A stretch of 55,986 nucleotides of DNA from Chitinimonas sp. BJB300 (GTDB lineage Bacteria > Pseudomonadota > Gammaproteobacteria > Burkholderiales > Chitinimonadaceae). Below are positions 27,096-40,598 of the stretch, one piece after another. The notes below the pieces were generated by a model. That model searched no databases. It worked only from the letters and a program-made list of their open reading frames with translations, and was not told the DNA's origin. Where the stretch lies: the NCBI RefSeq assembly GCF_002735695.1, contig NZ_PDZH01000010.1, positions 1-55,986 of the forward strand. The letters run 5' to 3'. Made by a program: the position numbers and the translations under genes. Every line of letters starts with the position of its first letter. The stretch's first letter is position 1.

Positions 27096-27119
27096 AGGGG
27101 CAAAAAAGCAGCGCCCCCT
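27096..27119 (-). terminator. Possible weak terminator between eno and ftsB
   Basis: AGGGGC (27096-27101) pairs with GCCCC (113-117 of the same stretch) around an A-rich loop. On the minus strand it is followed by a pyrimidine-rich stretch (TATTCTTTT). It may be an attenuator between eno and ftsB. The stem is short. Confidence 0.35.
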
Positions 27120-27148
27120 TCTTTTTTACATCTTGAAACAGAATCTAC

Positions 27149-28504
<1,356 letters not shown>

Positions 28505-28544
28505 CTATATGTAGGCAAGTGCGTTCAACCTTCAAACAACTGCT

Positions 28545-29396
28545 TTACAGCGTGTTCTCGTGCAGGGGCTGGTGTTTCACCAACCCATCCAGCGCTTTCA
28601 ATACGGCCAGCAATTCCTTCATACGCGGCAAAGGCCAGGCATTGGGGCCATCCGACATCGCCACAGCCGGGTTGGGGTGCGTTTCCATAAACAGGCCCGC
28701 AACGCCCACAGCAACAGCGGCGCGCGCCAAAACCGGCACATGCTCGCGCTGGCCGCCGGACTTATCGCCCTGCCCACCGGGCAACTGCACCGAATGCGTC
28801 GCATCAAACACAACGGGGCACCCCGTGTCGCGCATGATGGCAAGGCTGCGCATATCTGAGACCAGATTGTTGTAGCCAAAGCTGGCACCGCGCTCGCACG
28901 CCATGAAGTTATCTTCCGGCAGCCCTGCATCGCGCGCGGCTTCACGCGCCTTGTCCATGACATTCTTCATATCGCCGGGAGCAAGGAATTGGCCCTTTTT
29001 GATGTTTACCGGCTTGCCACTTTGCGCACAGGCACGGATGAAATCCGTCTGACGGCACAGGAACGCGGGGGTCTGTAAGACATCCACCACCGCCGACACC
29101 GGCTTGATCTGGTCAATTTCGTGGATATCCGTCAACACCGGCACGCCAATCTGTTCGCGCACCTTGGCCAGGATACGTAAACCTTCATCCATGCCGGTAC
29201 CACGGAAAGACTTTCCGCTGGAGCGATTCGCCTTGTCAAAGCTCGACTTGTAGATGAAGGGAATGCCCAGTTCTGTGGTGATTTCCTTCAATGCCCCGGC
29301 CGTATCGATGGCGAATTGCTCACCTTCGATGACACACGGCCCTGCGATCAGGAAGAAAGGTTTGTCCAGGCCAATATCGAAGCCGCAAAGTTTCAT
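28545..29396 (-). CDS. kdsA: 3-Deoxy-D-manno-octulosonate 8-phosphate synthase
   Basis: 283 residues, normal length. Landmarks are [97 protein letters not shown] and [17 protein letters not shown]. It condenses PEP with arabinose 5-phosphate for lipopolysaccharide Kdo, confirming a Gram-negative envelope. It has the conserved position between pyrG and eno. Confidence 0.98.
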   Translation of the reverse strand: MKLCGFDIGLDKPFFLIAGPCVIEGEQFAIDTAGALKEITTELGIPFIYKSSFDKANRSSGKSFRGTGMDEGLRILAKVREQIGVPVLTDIHEIDQIKPVSAVVDVLQTPAFLCRQTDFIRACAQSGKPVNIKKGQFLAPGDMKNVMDKAREAARDAGLPEDNFMACERGASFGYNNLVSDMRSLAIMRDTGCPVVFDATHSVQLPGGQGDKSGGQREHVPVLARAAVAVGVAGLFMETHPNPAVAMSDGPNAWPLPRMKELLAVLKALDGLVKHQPLHENTL

Positions 29397-29426
29397 GATG
29401 TACTACTCCGTGAGGAGTGAGGCGGG

Positions 29427-29474
29427 AGGTGTGAGATGGGGCCATGCTTCGCCTCACACCTCACACCTCACACC
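29427..29474. repeat. 7-bp tandem and inverted repeat between kdsA and pyrG
   Basis: AGGTGTGAG (29427-29435) pairs with CTCACACCT (29453-29461). The second arm continues as three head-to-tail copies of TCACACC (29454-29474). The structure lies 31-78 bp upstream of the kdsA start and 81-128 bp beyond the pyrG stop on the same transcript. It may act as a processing or attenuation site, or may be a slippage product. Confidence 0.55.
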
Positions 29475-29554
29475 GCACGGGTTAGAACCTAACAATGTCT
29501 TATTGCATACCTTACAGGGTGCAATGCCAAGCGTCAGTCGCTACAAGGCGGGGA

Positions 29555-31240
<1,686 letters not shown>

Positions 31241-31335
31241 CTACTCCGACACCCCACCATGCCTCAATCTTGACAAAGGCAAAGACCTATAGAAAAGGCA
31301 ACCGAAGGTGCCTTTTCACTCGCCAAACCGGACAA

Positions 31336-33717
31336 TCAACCGAGTTCTTTAGCAAGATACAGCCAAGTCTCCACCACGGTGTCCGGGTTTAACGACACAG
31401 TCTCGATACCTTGCTCTACCAGCCACTTGGCAAAGTCAGGATGGTCTGACGGGCCCTGCCCGCAGATACCGATGTACTTGCCCTTGGCGCGGCATGCCTT
31501 GATCGCCATCGACAACATGGCTTTCACTGCATCGTTACGCTCATCAAACAACGAGGCAATGGGCCCGCCCGAATCGCGGTCCAGCGCCAGTGTCAATTGC
31601 GTCATGTCATTGGAACCAATCGAGAAACCATCGAAGTATTCGAGGAACTGGTCGGCCAAGATGGCATTCGATGGAATTTCACACATCATGATCAAGCGTA
31701 AACCATCTTTACCACGTTCCAGGCCCTGCTCTTTCAGTAAATCGACCACTTTGCGCGCTTCATCCAGCGTACGCACAAATGGAATCATCACTTCGACATT
31801 GGTCAGCCCCATCACATTGCGCACTTTCTTCAGGGCGCGGGTCTCCAACTCGAAGCAATCACGGAACGATTCGCTGATATAGCGCGAGGCCCCACGAAAC
31901 CCTATCATCGGGTTTTCTTCATGCGGTTCGTAGTTCTGCCCGCCGATCAGATTCGAATACTCGTTCGACTTGAAGTCGGACATGCGCACGATGACCTTTT
32001 TCGGGTAGAACGCCGCCGCCAGGGTCGCAATGCCCTCCACCAGCTTTTCGACGTAGAAATCCACGGCAGAGGCATAACCACCAATGCGTTCGTCAACCTG
32101 TTGCTTCAAGTCCCACGGAATGTCTGGATAGGCCAGCAGGGCTTTCGGGTGGATGCCAATCATGCGATTGATGATGAACTCCAGCCGCGCCAAACCAACC
32201 CCTTCGTTAGGTAGATGGCTGAAGTCGAAAGCCAGCTCGGGGTTGCCCACGTTCATCATCAACTTGACGGGACTCTTGGGCATCGAATCGAGCTTCAGAT
32301 CAATGATCTCGATCGCCAGCTTGCCCTCATAGATGTTGCCGGTATCACCTTCAGCGCAAGAAACCGTGACATAGTCGCCATCGTTCAGCACACGGGTGGC
32401 ATCGCCACAACCCACAACAGCAGGAATACCCAGCTCGCGGGCAATGATGGCTGCATGGCAGGTACGGCCGCCACGGTTGGTGACGATGGCCGAAGCACGC
32501 TTCATGACCGGCTCCCAATCGGGGTCGGTCATATCGGTTACCAGTACATCACCGGGCTTGACCGTATCCATCTCGGCTGCGTTCTTGATCAGACGAACCA
32601 CGCCCTCGCCAATCTTCTGCCCAATAGCACGTCCTGACGCCAAAATAGCTGACTTGCTGTTCAAACGATACCGACGCAGCGTATCAACACGCGCTTCCTG
32701 CGACTTCACGGTCTCAGGCCGGGCTTGCAAGATATACAGCTTGCCATCGACCCCATCACGGCCCCATTCGATATCCATCGGGCGGGCGTAGTGCTTTTCG
32801 ATGATCAAGGCATAGCGGGCTAACTCTTCGACCTCGGCATCCGAAATCGAGAAAGCGTTGCGTTCCACATCGGATACATCCACCGTACGCACCGACTTAC
32901 CGGCCTTGGCTTCGGCAGTGAATTCCATCTTGATCAGCTTGGAACCACGGTTGCGCCGCAAAATAGCCGGCTTGCCCTTAGCCACGTTCGGCTTGAATAC
33001 ATAGAATTCATCGGGATTCACCGCCCCCTGGACCACTGTCTCACCCAAGCCATAGCTCGACGTGACAAAAACCACGTCATCAAAGCCCGATTCGGTATCA
33101 ATGGTGAACATCACCCCGGCGGCGCCCTTATCGGAACGCACCATGCGTTGAATACCCGCAGACAAAGCCACATCAGAATGGGCAAAACCCTTGTGCACCC
33201 GATAAGAAATAGCACGGTCGTTATACAGCGAGGCAAATACTTCCTTGATGGCATGGATGACGTTATCGGCGCCCACGATATTCAAAAAGGTTTCTTGCTG
33301 GCCGGCAAACGATGCATCCGGCAAGTCTTCAGCCGTGGCTGATGAACGTACCGCTACCGAAATGGTAGCGCCCGAATCGGCTTCCATCTTGGCGAAAGCC
33401 TGACGGATATCGGCATCCAACTGAGCGGGGAAAGGCTGGTCAATCACCCACTGGCGGATTTGTTTACCAACCTGAACAAGATCCGTGACATTTTCCACAT
33501 CCAGTGCGTCCAATGCCCCATTGATGCGGGCCGAGAGACCATCATGGGCCAGAAAGGCGCGGTACGCCTCGGCTGTAGTAGCAAAACCACCTGGTACACG
33601 TACGCCCGAGGCGGCTAACTGGCTGATCATCTCGCCGAGCGAGGCATTCTTGCCACCTACGCGCTCTACGTCGGTCATGCGCAGTTCGTCAAACCAGATG
33701 ACGTTGTTGTCTGCCAT
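31336..33717 (-). CDS. ppsA: Phosphoenolpyruvate synthase
   Basis: 793 residues, normal length. The ATP-grasp domain has [20 protein letters not shown] and [20 protein letters not shown]. The phosphohistidine swivel contains [20 protein letters not shown]. The C-terminal TIM-barrel has the PEP-binding landmarks [34 protein letters not shown] and [20 protein letters not shown]. It makes PEP from pyruvate and ATP for gluconeogenesis. It has an AAGGAAG ribosome site. The divergent ppsR gene encodes its probable switch kinase/phosphorylase. Confidence 0.97.
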   Translation of the reverse strand: MADNNVIWFDELRMTDVERVGGKNASLGEMISQLAASGVRVPGGFATTAEAYRAFLAHDGLSARINGALDALDVENVTDLVQVGKQIRQWVIDQPFPAQLDADIRQAFAKMEADSGATISVAVRSSATAEDLPDASFAGQQETFLNIVGADNVIHAIKEVFASLYNDRAISYRVHKGFAHSDVALSAGIQRMVRSDKGAAGVMFTIDTESGFDDVVFVTSSYGLGETVVQGAVNPDEFYVFKPNVAKGKPAILRRNRGSKLIKMEFTAEAKAGKSVRTVDVSDVERNAFSISDAEVEELARYALIIEKHYARPMDIEWGRDGVDGKLYILQARPETVKSQEARVDTLRRYRLNSKSAILASGRAIGQKIGEGVVRLIKNAAEMDTVKPGDVLVTDMTDPDWEPVMKRASAIVTNRGGRTCHAAIIARELGIPAVVGCGDATRVLNDGDYVTVSCAEGDTGNIYEGKLAIEIIDLKLDSMPKSPVKLMMNVGNPELAFDFSHLPNEGVGLARLEFIINRMIGIHPKALLAYPDIPWDLKQQVDERIGGYASAVDFYVEKLVEGIATLAAAFYPKKVIVRMSDFKSNEYSNLIGGQNYEPHEENPMIGFRGASRYISESFRDCFELETRALKKVRNVMGLTNVEVMIPFVRTLDEARKVVDLLKEQGLERGKDGLRLIMMCEIPSNAILADQFLEYFDGFSIGSNDMTQLTLALDRDSGGPIASLFDERNDAVKAMLSMAIKACRAKGKYIGICGQGPSDHPDFAKWLVEQGIETVSLNPDTVVETWLYLAKELG

Positions 33718-34344
33718 TTTTGTGCTTCCTTGCTGGGGATGTGGGGGAAATCGAGGTGGCGATTCTAGCCTGTTGCTGCGGGCCTTGCAGCCCGTAAAAT
33801 AGCGTAGGAACAGGCTATTTAGGGTAATTCCTCATGGGGCGCACGCCCCGGTACATCAAAAAATGTAGTGCGGACTGCGAAACTACAAGAAAAACACCGA
33901 GTAGACTCCTGACATCCAGCCCCCATTTCTTCAGCAAGGAATAGGGAAGCGGCGTTCAAAACGAACAGATATTGCCTCTTGCTTCCTACTTTTAGTGATG
34001 CGGCATCGTGCCTTCCCAAAGCACTTCGTTAGCCAAAACTATCCGCTTCCGGCCCCTGTATGATTTCCCGCCGATAAAGGAAAAGGCTTAACTGACATGC
34101 ATACGCAGCAAGCCTGCGTCTGCTGGCGAGGGCAAGATGCTGCTGTGCCGGCATGATGAATATTGGGGATACGGCCAGATTACTCGCCATTTCCGTGCCG
34201 ATCACTGAAAGGGACAATGGCCGCATGATAGAATTTCCCTTCTTAACTATGATCTTTCGCCGCATTGCTGGATCAATACCTGCTGGCATTTAAAAAAGTG
34301 CTTCAACATGCCAACAAAATTGCCCGGCATACTCACGCATCAAA
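33718..34344. other. ppsA-DUF2784 intergenic region, no supportable gene
   Basis: About 630 bp. It must hold the ppsA promoter on its left. Two minus-strand open frames (33819-34019 and 34029-34289) have no recognisable domain, no good ribosome site and unusual composition. I see no RNA gene or repeat here. The stretch is more AT-rich than its flanks towards 34250-34340 and separates ppsA from ppsR, which are normally only a few hundred bp apart, so it may be inserted DNA. Confidence 0.5.
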
Positions 34345-34728
34345 ATGAAAAGACACGTAATTTTCTACTCGCTTTTAAATGGGATATTCCATGTTGTGCA
34401 TATCTCTATCATTATTTTTGTCATGATCGGCTGGGCATTTCCGTCACTTCGGCCAATGCATCTTGTTTTGATCCTACTTACGCTGGGCTCATGGTTCATT
34501 CTGGGCATATGGTTTGGAGCAGGTTATTGCCCCATTTCTGACTGGCACTGGAAAATCAAGGCAGCCCTGGGTGAAGGGAAACCTAACGGTACATATATCC
34601 ACCAACTATTGCAGAATATTACTAAGCGTGCGTGGAATGCCGCCTTAGTAGATAAGGTCGTTTTAATTACCACGCTGGCGATTACGGCAATATCGCTTAC
34701 CTTGAATGTGACCGCCTGGTTGGAATAA
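34345..34728 (+). CDS. DUF2784-like small membrane protein
   Basis: 127 residues with three hydrophobic segments (~8-30, 38-58, 105-122). The motif GAGYCPISDWHWKIKAALG is the DUF2784 signature (CPLT-x-W/E-W-x-LR-like). This family is of unknown function and usually has four short membrane spans. There is no signal peptide beyond the first span. It is visibly AT-richer than ppsR next to it. It stands alone between ppsA and ppsR and looks like an insertion into that divergent pair. Confidence 0.6.
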   Translation: MKRHVIFYSLLNGIFHVVHISIIIFVMIGWAFPSLRPMHLVLILLTLGSWFILGIWFGAGYCPISDWHWKIKAALGEGKPNGTYIHQLLQNITKRAWNAALVDKVVLITTLAITAISLTLNVTAWLE

Positions 34729-34833
34729 AAGACCAAACTGCCAAGGGCTGAATTGCCCCCACACAACCGATTAGCGGCACATTGACAGCCTGTGGCAAGA
34801 TGATTAAAAAAACCGCCTCAAGAAAGCTCCGCC

Positions 34834-35658
34834 ATGCAGAATCGCCGTACCGTATTTTTTATCTCTGACCGCACCGGCATCACTGCCGAGATGCTTGGAC
34901 ATAGCTTGATCACGCAGTTCGAAGGCATCGAATTCAAGCGCATTACCCTACCCTTTATCGATACCTTCGATAAGGCGCACCAGGTTGCCGATAGGATACG
35001 CCAGACCGCCGAAGCAGAAGGCGCGCGCCCACTGGTATTCTCCACCTTTGTCAAGACAGAAATCCGCGACATCATCCATGTCCCACAAGCCCATGTGGTT
35101 GACTTCTTCGAAGCATTTATCGAACCCTTGGAAGCCGAGCTGCAGCAAGAGTCTTCACACACCGTCGGCAAAAGCCACAGCATCGAGAACTTCCATGAGT
35201 ACAACACGCGTATCGAAGCCGTGAACTTCGCCATGGCGCACGATGATGGCATCAAGCCCGCCGATCTGGACTCCGCGGATATTGTCCTGGTGGGCGTATC
35301 ACGTTCTGGCAAGACCCCAACCTGCCTCTACCTTGCACTGCAATATGGTATCAAGGCAGCAAACTACCCATTAACGCCCGACGACTTTGGCCAGTCGGGC
35401 TTACCCAAGCCCCTGCAACCGTTCCGGCACAAGTTGTTCGGCCTCACCATCAGCCCAGACCGGCTCTCGCAAATTCGCTCGGAACGTAAACCAGACAGCC
35501 GCTATGCATCATTGGACAATTGCCGCTTTGAAGTCGCAGAAGCGGAAGCGCTGTATCGTAACGCCAGCATTCCGCACCTCAATACGACCAGCAAGTCCAT
35601 AGAGGAACTTGCGTCTACAATCCTGCACAAAGCCAATCTCAATCGTAAGATCTACTAA
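34834..35658 (+). CDS. ppsR: PEP synthase regulatory protein (kinase/pyrophosphorylase)
   Basis: 274 residues, normal for the DUF299/PSRP family. It starts RRTVFFISDRTGITAEMLGH. A P-loop lies in VLVGVSRSGKTPTCLYLALQ (~150-170), followed by ANYPLTPDDF and the C-terminal SIPHLNTTSKSIEELASTIL. The family switches PEP synthase off and on by ADP-dependent phosphorylation and phosphate-dependent dephosphorylation of a Thr next to the catalytic His. The divergent ppsA fits. The MscS gene follows after 13 bp. Confidence 0.95.
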   Translation: MQNRRTVFFISDRTGITAEMLGHSLITQFEGIEFKRITLPFIDTFDKAHQVADRIRQTAEAEGARPLVFSTFVKTEIRDIIHVPQAHVVDFFEAFIEPLEAELQQESSHTVGKSHSIENFHEYNTRIEAVNFAMAHDDGIKPADLDSADIVLVGVSRSGKTPTCLYLALQYGIKAANYPLTPDDFGQSGLPKPLQPFRHKLFGLTISPDRLSQIRSERKPDSRYASLDNCRFEVAEAEALYRNASIPHLNTTSKSIEELASTILHKANLNRKIY

Positions 35659-35671
35659 TTAGAAGTCGTCA

Positions 35672-36502
35672 ATGCCGTCCGCGTTACCCCTACAGGCCTA
35701 TCTTTCTGATCGCACCACACTGGCGGATGGGCTCGCCAGCCTTGCGCTACTGCTGACTTTGCTGGTGATACGTTACAGTCTCGGCAAGCTCATCACGCAT
35801 AACCCCAATTTCACTCTGGAGCAACGACGGCGTTGGCAGGTTACGCTGCGAAACAGTCTGATTGCCGCATTCATTATTGGCTTGGTGGTGGTCTGGGCTA
35901 GCGAGCTGCACGCCCTGTTGGTATCACTGGCCGCCTTTGCGGTAGCACTGGTCGTGGCAGGTAAGGAAATAATCCTTTGTCTATCAGGTTCCATGCTGCG
36001 CAGTGGCGGACAGCTTTATGTGGTGGGCGACCGCATACAGATTGGCGAACATAGAGGTAGCGTGGTTGATACCAATTTGTTCTCCACCACACTGATCGAA
36101 GACGACCCTGAAAGCCATCAACGTACCGGCCGCGCCATCGCTATTCCCAACAGCCTACTCTGGAGCCACGCAGTAGTACGCGACAGCTTGATGGGAGACT
36201 TCATCATGCATCAGTTCAGCGTCCCCATTGCATGCGGCCAAGACTGGCGCGGGGCTGAAGCACGCCTGCTGGAACTGGCCCGCGAGGCTTGCGCCAGCTG
36301 CAAAGTCGCGATGATGGCTTCTGCCCGTGAAATGGCCGAACGACACGCGCTGGAAATACCCGTGGCCGAACCCCTGGTCACCTTACAGCTAAAAGAAGCT
36401 GACAAACTGGTGCTGATCGTCCACGTACCAGCAGAAGCCAACCGGCGCCATAATGCAGAACAGCATATTTTGCGGGGTTATCTGGCCGTTGAAATACCCT
36501 AA
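35672..36502 (+). CDS. MscS-family mechanosensitive channel
   Basis: 276 residues. Hydrophobic segments at ~20-38 and 62-82 are followed by the pore-lining helix, rich in Ala, Gly and Val (LVSLAAFAVALVVAGKEIIL). A beta domain follows (GDRIQIGEHRGSVVDTNLFS), with IPNSLLWSHAV resembling the MscS 'IPN' turn. A C-terminal alpha/beta domain closes the protein. It should gate on membrane tension during osmotic down-shock. Start and short spacing suggest co-transcription with ppsR. No CRP or ligand-binding domain is attached. Confidence 0.85.
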   Translation: MPSALPLQAYLSDRTTLADGLASLALLLTLLVIRYSLGKLITHNPNFTLEQRRRWQVTLRNSLIAAFIIGLVVVWASELHALLVSLAAFAVALVVAGKEIILCLSGSMLRSGGQLYVVGDRIQIGEHRGSVVDTNLFSTTLIEDDPESHQRTGRAIAIPNSLLWSHAVVRDSLMGDFIMHQFSVPIACGQDWRGAEARLLELAREACASCKVAMMASAREMAERHALEIPVAEPLVTLQLKEADKLVLIVHVPAEANRRHNAEQHILRGYLAVEIP

Positions 36503-36534
36503 GAAGCTGTTTACTGTTTGCCACACCTGCCTCG

Positions 36535-37626
36535 TTAAAGAGAGAAAAGGTGTGAACCTGTAATGTAGGTAGCAGGCATATGTGAACCCAGACTGAAATC
36601 GGCCAATTTCATTTGCACCAGCCCCGCTCCCACGCCATGGCTGATCCAGATACCTTTCTGGTCACGAGACAGCGCAAGGCCACGAGTGCGAGGTAAATCA
36701 AACCGCTTAAGCAGCTTACCCGAACTCAGTTGCCAGATGGTGACCATGCCTGGCGTAGGATGAGTAGCAACAAAAAAATCTGCCCCGGGGAGAGCCAGCA
36801 CGCTTAAAGCCTCACCAAACATATTGTTAACCACATCAGGTGGCTGACTCAGGACGTCCAGCGCTTGATTGTTTCGCTGGATACTCACTGCACCGAGATG
36901 CTCCTCGTTCAAGTTACGGCGTGGCGCCGAAAGAAGAATGGACTGACGCCCCGCCAGCGGAAATAAATGCCCTGCATTAAAGCGCTCATCGGTCATCTCA
37001 ATACGCTCTAAAAGCTTTTGAGACTGGACATCGATATAGCAGATGGATGCGAGCTGGCCGCTGGCTTGATCTCCCCCGCCGTTAGTCACGACAAGTACAT
37101 CACCATTTTCAATTAAGTGGCAATCATGGGGATGACTGCCATATGTTGGGAAGTCTCCCAGATACTGCAAACTGTTTATCTCCCGCACACCGATAGCACC
37201 CATCCCGGTTATGGCAGTTTCAGTGGAATAAAGTAATTGGCCGTCCATACTGCATGCCCCGTGACCATAAAATAAACGGCCTTTTACTGGAGGGATTGAC
37301 TCAACTAATTGCATTTTTTCCAGGTCAACCAGCCCAGCACCTGGGCCGATTTTTTCAAACGCAAACACGCACTTCCGAATACTGCCGATGAACGCCAGAC
37401 CATGCGGGAAGAAATCTACGCTGGCGTGTTGCACATCACCCTGTGCAGGCACAACACGTACGAGAGAACACTTGACGACATTTTTATCGATATCCTTGTA
37501 ACGACAGCCGCCAAGCAAAACATCAACTAAGTCGCTCGCCGCAAATACGCTGGGTGGCGATGCAACAGCTGCAAGAAAGACGGAGGCCTGTGCAAGGAAG
37601 TGTCGACGACTAAGCTCGAAAGACAT
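36535..37626 (-). CDS. Tat-exported DUF1513 beta-propeller protein
   Basis: 363 residues. A twin-arginine signal is obvious (SRRHFLAQASVFLAAVAS). The mature part is a repetitive beta-rich chain with propeller-like motifs (GHGACSMDGQLLYSTETAI, SHPHDCHLIENGDVLVVTNG, LALSRDQKGIWISHGVG), as in the DUF1513 family. In other genomes such proteins often accompany iron-regulated cupredoxin or di-haem peroxidase genes; none is adjacent here. It is a solitary gene, convergent with mscS. It is probably periplasmic; the ligand is unknown. Confidence 0.75.
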   Translation of the reverse strand: MSFELSRRHFLAQASVFLAAVASPPSVFAASDLVDVLLGGCRYKDIDKNVVKCSLVRVVPAQGDVQHASVDFFPHGLAFIGSIRKCVFAFEKIGPGAGLVDLEKMQLVESIPPVKGRLFYGHGACSMDGQLLYSTETAITGMGAIGVREINSLQYLGDFPTYGSHPHDCHLIENGDVLVVTNGGGDQASGQLASICYIDVQSQKLLERIEMTDERFNAGHLFPLAGRQSILLSAPRRNLNEEHLGAVSIQRNNQALDVLSQPPDVVNNMFGEALSVLALPGADFFVATHPTPGMVTIWQLSSGKLLKRFDLPRTRGLALSRDQKGIWISHGVGAGLVQMKLADFSLGSHMPATYITGSHLFSL

Positions 37627-37916
37627 GTAGAGACCCCACGAAATCTAAAACAAGCTCGTCATACACCCAATACAGCGGCTAGTAGGTTTAGGCATGAGAG
37701 ACGATTCAAGCCCAAGCACGAAATTAAGCCTTAGACGGATATATCCATTGTTTGCCAAGAAAGCAGATACGCTTGCGCTGCAGGCCAGTATGCCCAGCTT
37801 CATCAGAATCAGCTCCGATCAGGCTGTGCTCTCGAGTCAGCATATTACACGCCATCTACGCACCTGATATTACAAACCGATCTTCCAACTTAGGGTTGAG
37901 TATTTGCCAGTCTTGG

Positions 37917-39602
37917 CTAAAGCGGTGTCTTACCCGCACGCCAAATTGACCAGATCAGCCAGAGGCTATTCAGGAAGGCAATCAGGAAGCCGAGAAAACC
38001 GAAAGCAGGCAGGCCAAATAGCCGTGGGCCGGCAGGTACGGTCATCACAATGCTCGACCCGATAATTAGGCAACCGGTCACGATACCCAACGTCAGCCGA
38101 CTGGCTGCCCGGTCTACTTGTTGCCCAAAGTGATCTAGCCGCTTCAAGTCCAGGTCGATCTTTACCTTGCCGCGCCGGGCAGCCTTGATGAGTCGCGACG
38201 CATCGCGCGGTAAACCGCCAATCAGTGATGCCAGCTCCCAGATATTGCGCTGTCCTTTCTTGAGCAACGCCAAAGGAGCGTAGCGGCTCAGCAACACTTG
38301 GCGCACGAAGGGTGTCAGGTGGGGCACCAACTGAAAATCCGGGTCAAGCTGACGGCCCAGCCCCTCCAGTGTGATCAGTGCCTTGAACAACAGGGTCAAG
38401 TCGGCCGGGAGGGTGATCGAATGCTCACGCATGATGGCGATCACATCATTGAGCAACTGGCCGAAACGGATGTCCTTCAGGGAAAGATTTTCATAATTGA
38501 ACATGAACTCGGCCAGATCCCTGGCCAGCTTTTCCTCATCAACCGGCGCGTCGGCGGTCCAGTCGATCAACACATTGAGGATGCCCCGCTCGTCACGCCC
38601 AGCCAGCGCTGCCAGCAAATCGACAATTTCGTCACGCCGTGGCGCGGGCAAGCGCCCAATCATACCGAAGTCGATAAAGGCAATGCGGTTGTCGGGTAGA
38701 TAGATGACATTGCCCGGATGCGGATCCGCATGGAAATAACCATCGATCAGGATCATCTGCAATACAGCATTCGCACCACGCTGGGCCAGCAGCTTGCGGT
38801 CCAATCCAGCAGGTTCCAGCAGGCTCAGCTCATTGCCGGCCACCCCATCGATATAGGACTGCACGTTGACGATCTCATTGGTGTACTCCCAATAAATCGT
38901 GGGAATGACAATATAGGGATCATTCGCAAAGTTTTCGGCAAAGCGGTGGTGGTGTTGGGCTTCCTGGGCCAAATCGAGTTCACGTCGAAGCGACTTGGAA
39001 AACTGCTCGACAATCCGCACGGGTTGGTATTGGCGACTATCGGGAAATTCAAATTCAACCAGCGTGGCCAGATGGTGCAATACGCGCAAATCCGCCTCGA
39101 TTTTGGCTACGATATGTGGCCGGCGAATCTTCAGAATGACGTTTTGGCCATCCGGCAGTTTGGCCCGATGCACCTGGGCGATGGAAGCGGAGCCGATCGG
39201 TTCCAGGCTCAACTCGCTGAAGCGCTCGCTGGGTGGTCGTCCCCAGGCGCGTGTCAACTCTGCCTCCAATTCAGCAAAGTCGGTGGCCGGCACACTGGAC
39301 TGCAACTTCTCAAATTCCGTTACCCACTCGGGTGGAAAAACATCCACCCGGGTTGCCAAAACCTGTCCGAGTTTGATAAATGTCGGCCCTAATTGCTCAA
39401 GCGCCAACCGGGCACGTACCGGTGGATCGAGCACCGGTGGTGCATCTTCATCAGGTACGCTCAGTGATTCGCCGGCCCGCTCGAAGGTACGTTGCACATT
39501 CAAGCGGCGAACCAAATCGCCAAATCCATGTCTGGCGAATACCCCGATAATTTCGCGGATGCGCGGTAAATCGCGCATCAAGCTGATTGTCTCTTTTAGC
39601 AT
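37917..39602 (-). CDS. AarF/ABC1/UbiB-family atypical kinase
   Basis: 561 residues. The family's KxGQ motif is in LGPTFIKLGQVLATRVDVFP, and the Ala-rich loop in IGSASIAQVHRAKLPDG. The catalytic block is GYFHADPHPGNVIYLPDN, with the metal-binding IAFIDFGMIGRL. Two transmembrane segments end the protein (~500-555). These kinases support ubiquinone biosynthesis, lipids or other quinone steps. It is not in a ubiE-ubiJ-ubiB cluster here, so it may be a second paralogue rather than the biosynthetic UbiB. It is transcribed away from the NlpC/P60 gene. Confidence 0.85.
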   Translation of the reverse strand: MLKETISLMRDLPRIREIIGVFARHGFGDLVRRLNVQRTFERAGESLSVPDEDAPPVLDPPVRARLALEQLGPTFIKLGQVLATRVDVFPPEWVTEFEKLQSSVPATDFAELEAELTRAWGRPPSERFSELSLEPIGSASIAQVHRAKLPDGQNVILKIRRPHIVAKIEADLRVLHHLATLVEFEFPDSRQYQPVRIVEQFSKSLRRELDLAQEAQHHHRFAENFANDPYIVIPTIYWEYTNEIVNVQSYIDGVAGNELSLLEPAGLDRKLLAQRGANAVLQMILIDGYFHADPHPGNVIYLPDNRIAFIDFGMIGRLPAPRRDEIVDLLAALAGRDERGILNVLIDWTADAPVDEEKLARDLAEFMFNYENLSLKDIRFGQLLNDVIAIMREHSITLPADLTLLFKALITLEGLGRQLDPDFQLVPHLTPFVRQVLLSRYAPLALLKKGQRNIWELASLIGGLPRDASRLIKAARRGKVKIDLDLKRLDHFGQQVDRAASRLTLGIVTGCLIIGSSIVMTVPAGPRLFGLPAFGFLGFLIAFLNSLWLIWSIWRAGKTPL

Positions 39603-39744
39603 GTTCTCGATTCTAGTCGACGAGCGCCGGATAACTGTGAATGCGACAGGCTGTTCACCAACCTGCCCGCTTCAATAAATACGCAGGAATCGCCATTACC
39701 GGCCATTCTTTACAGTAACCCTTTTAGCCATTTACGTTGCCGGG

Positions 39745-40452
39745 ATGTCATTTAATTTTCGCCATTTACTGCTTATTCCATTGGCCTGTATCGCGCTGGC
39801 CAAGCCTAATGAAGACCCACCCACGCCGCTTCCTGCGCCTCTCCCCCCTGCCGTGCAGCCTGCCCCCGAGCAGGCCGATGACGCATTAAGCGAGTTAGAA
39901 AGCCAAGCCGGGTCCCGGTTCACGCAAGACATCATGTTGCAAGCGTTGGGCCTGATCGGTGTCACCTATCGCTGGGGTGGCAGCACACCCGAAAGTGGTC
40001 TCGATTGCAGCGGGTTTATTCGCTACGTTTTCCAGCAGTCGCTCAACATCGCCCTGCCCCACAATGCTTTCGCCATCAGCCGCCTAGGGGAAGATGTGGG
40101 TAAAGAAGCCCTCAAACCCGGTGACCTCGTGTTCTTCAACACCCTCGGGCGAAAATTTTCCCACGTGGGCATTTACCTGGGCGACGACCGCTTTATCCAT
40201 TCACCACGCAAGGGCAGCAAAGTGCAGGTGGTGCGAATCACCGATGCGTACTGGGCCAAGCGTTATAACGGCGGCCGTCGTGTAACGCATGAAAGCGTGG
40301 CGGAACGCAGCCAGCTGGCCGGCAAACCTGTGCAGGAAGCGGAAAAAGTAGAAACCAGCAAGAAGGGCCACAAGAAGAGCAGAAAGAGTGCCAAAAAGAA
40401 ACCATCTACCAAATCCAGCGGAAAAAAGAGCGCGCGTAAAAAGCATGGCTAG
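39745..40452 (+). CDS. NlpC/P60 cell-wall hydrolase with Lys-rich tail
   Basis: 235 residues. A signal peptide (cleavage near residue 19-20) is followed by a Pro/Ala-rich linker (~25-50) and an NlpC/P60 domain (~60-175). The catalytic triad is visible: Cys88 in SGLDCSGFI, His140 in FSHVGIYLG and His152 in FIHSPRKG. The last ~45 residues are very basic (repeated KK/RK), suggesting electrostatic binding to the cell wall or to nucleic acids/anionic polymers. Relatives are D,L-endopeptidases cutting peptidoglycan stem peptides. It is alone on its strand between two minus-strand units. Confidence 0.88.
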   Translation: MSFNFRHLLLIPLACIALAKPNEDPPTPLPAPLPPAVQPAPEQADDALSELESQAGSRFTQDIMLQALGLIGVTYRWGGSTPESGLDCSGFIRYVFQQSLNIALPHNAFAISRLGEDVGKEALKPGDLVFFNTLGRKFSHVGIYLGDDRFIHSPRKGSKVQVVRITDAYWAKRYNGGRRVTHESVAERSQLAGKPVQEAEKVETSKKGHKKSRKSAKKKPSTKSSGKKSARKKHG

Positions 40453-40598
40453 CGCACGACCGAAAGCAGTATGTGGCGGCGAAGCACAACATAAAGGATG
40501 GAAGATGGCCTCTATTCGCCCGCTTAATCTGGGCGAATACAGGCCCAATAGACAGCAAATCTTGATATATCAGCCCGGGTAAAGCTCAGGCTTCATCA

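Noticed and set aside
29427-29474. CRISPR-like short repeats between kdsA and pyrG
   Set aside because: Units are only 7 bp and contiguous; no spacers.
33819-34289. Two minus-strand ORFs between ppsA and the DUF2784-like gene
   Set aside because: No recognisable domain, no ribosome site; only reported as an unannotated interval.
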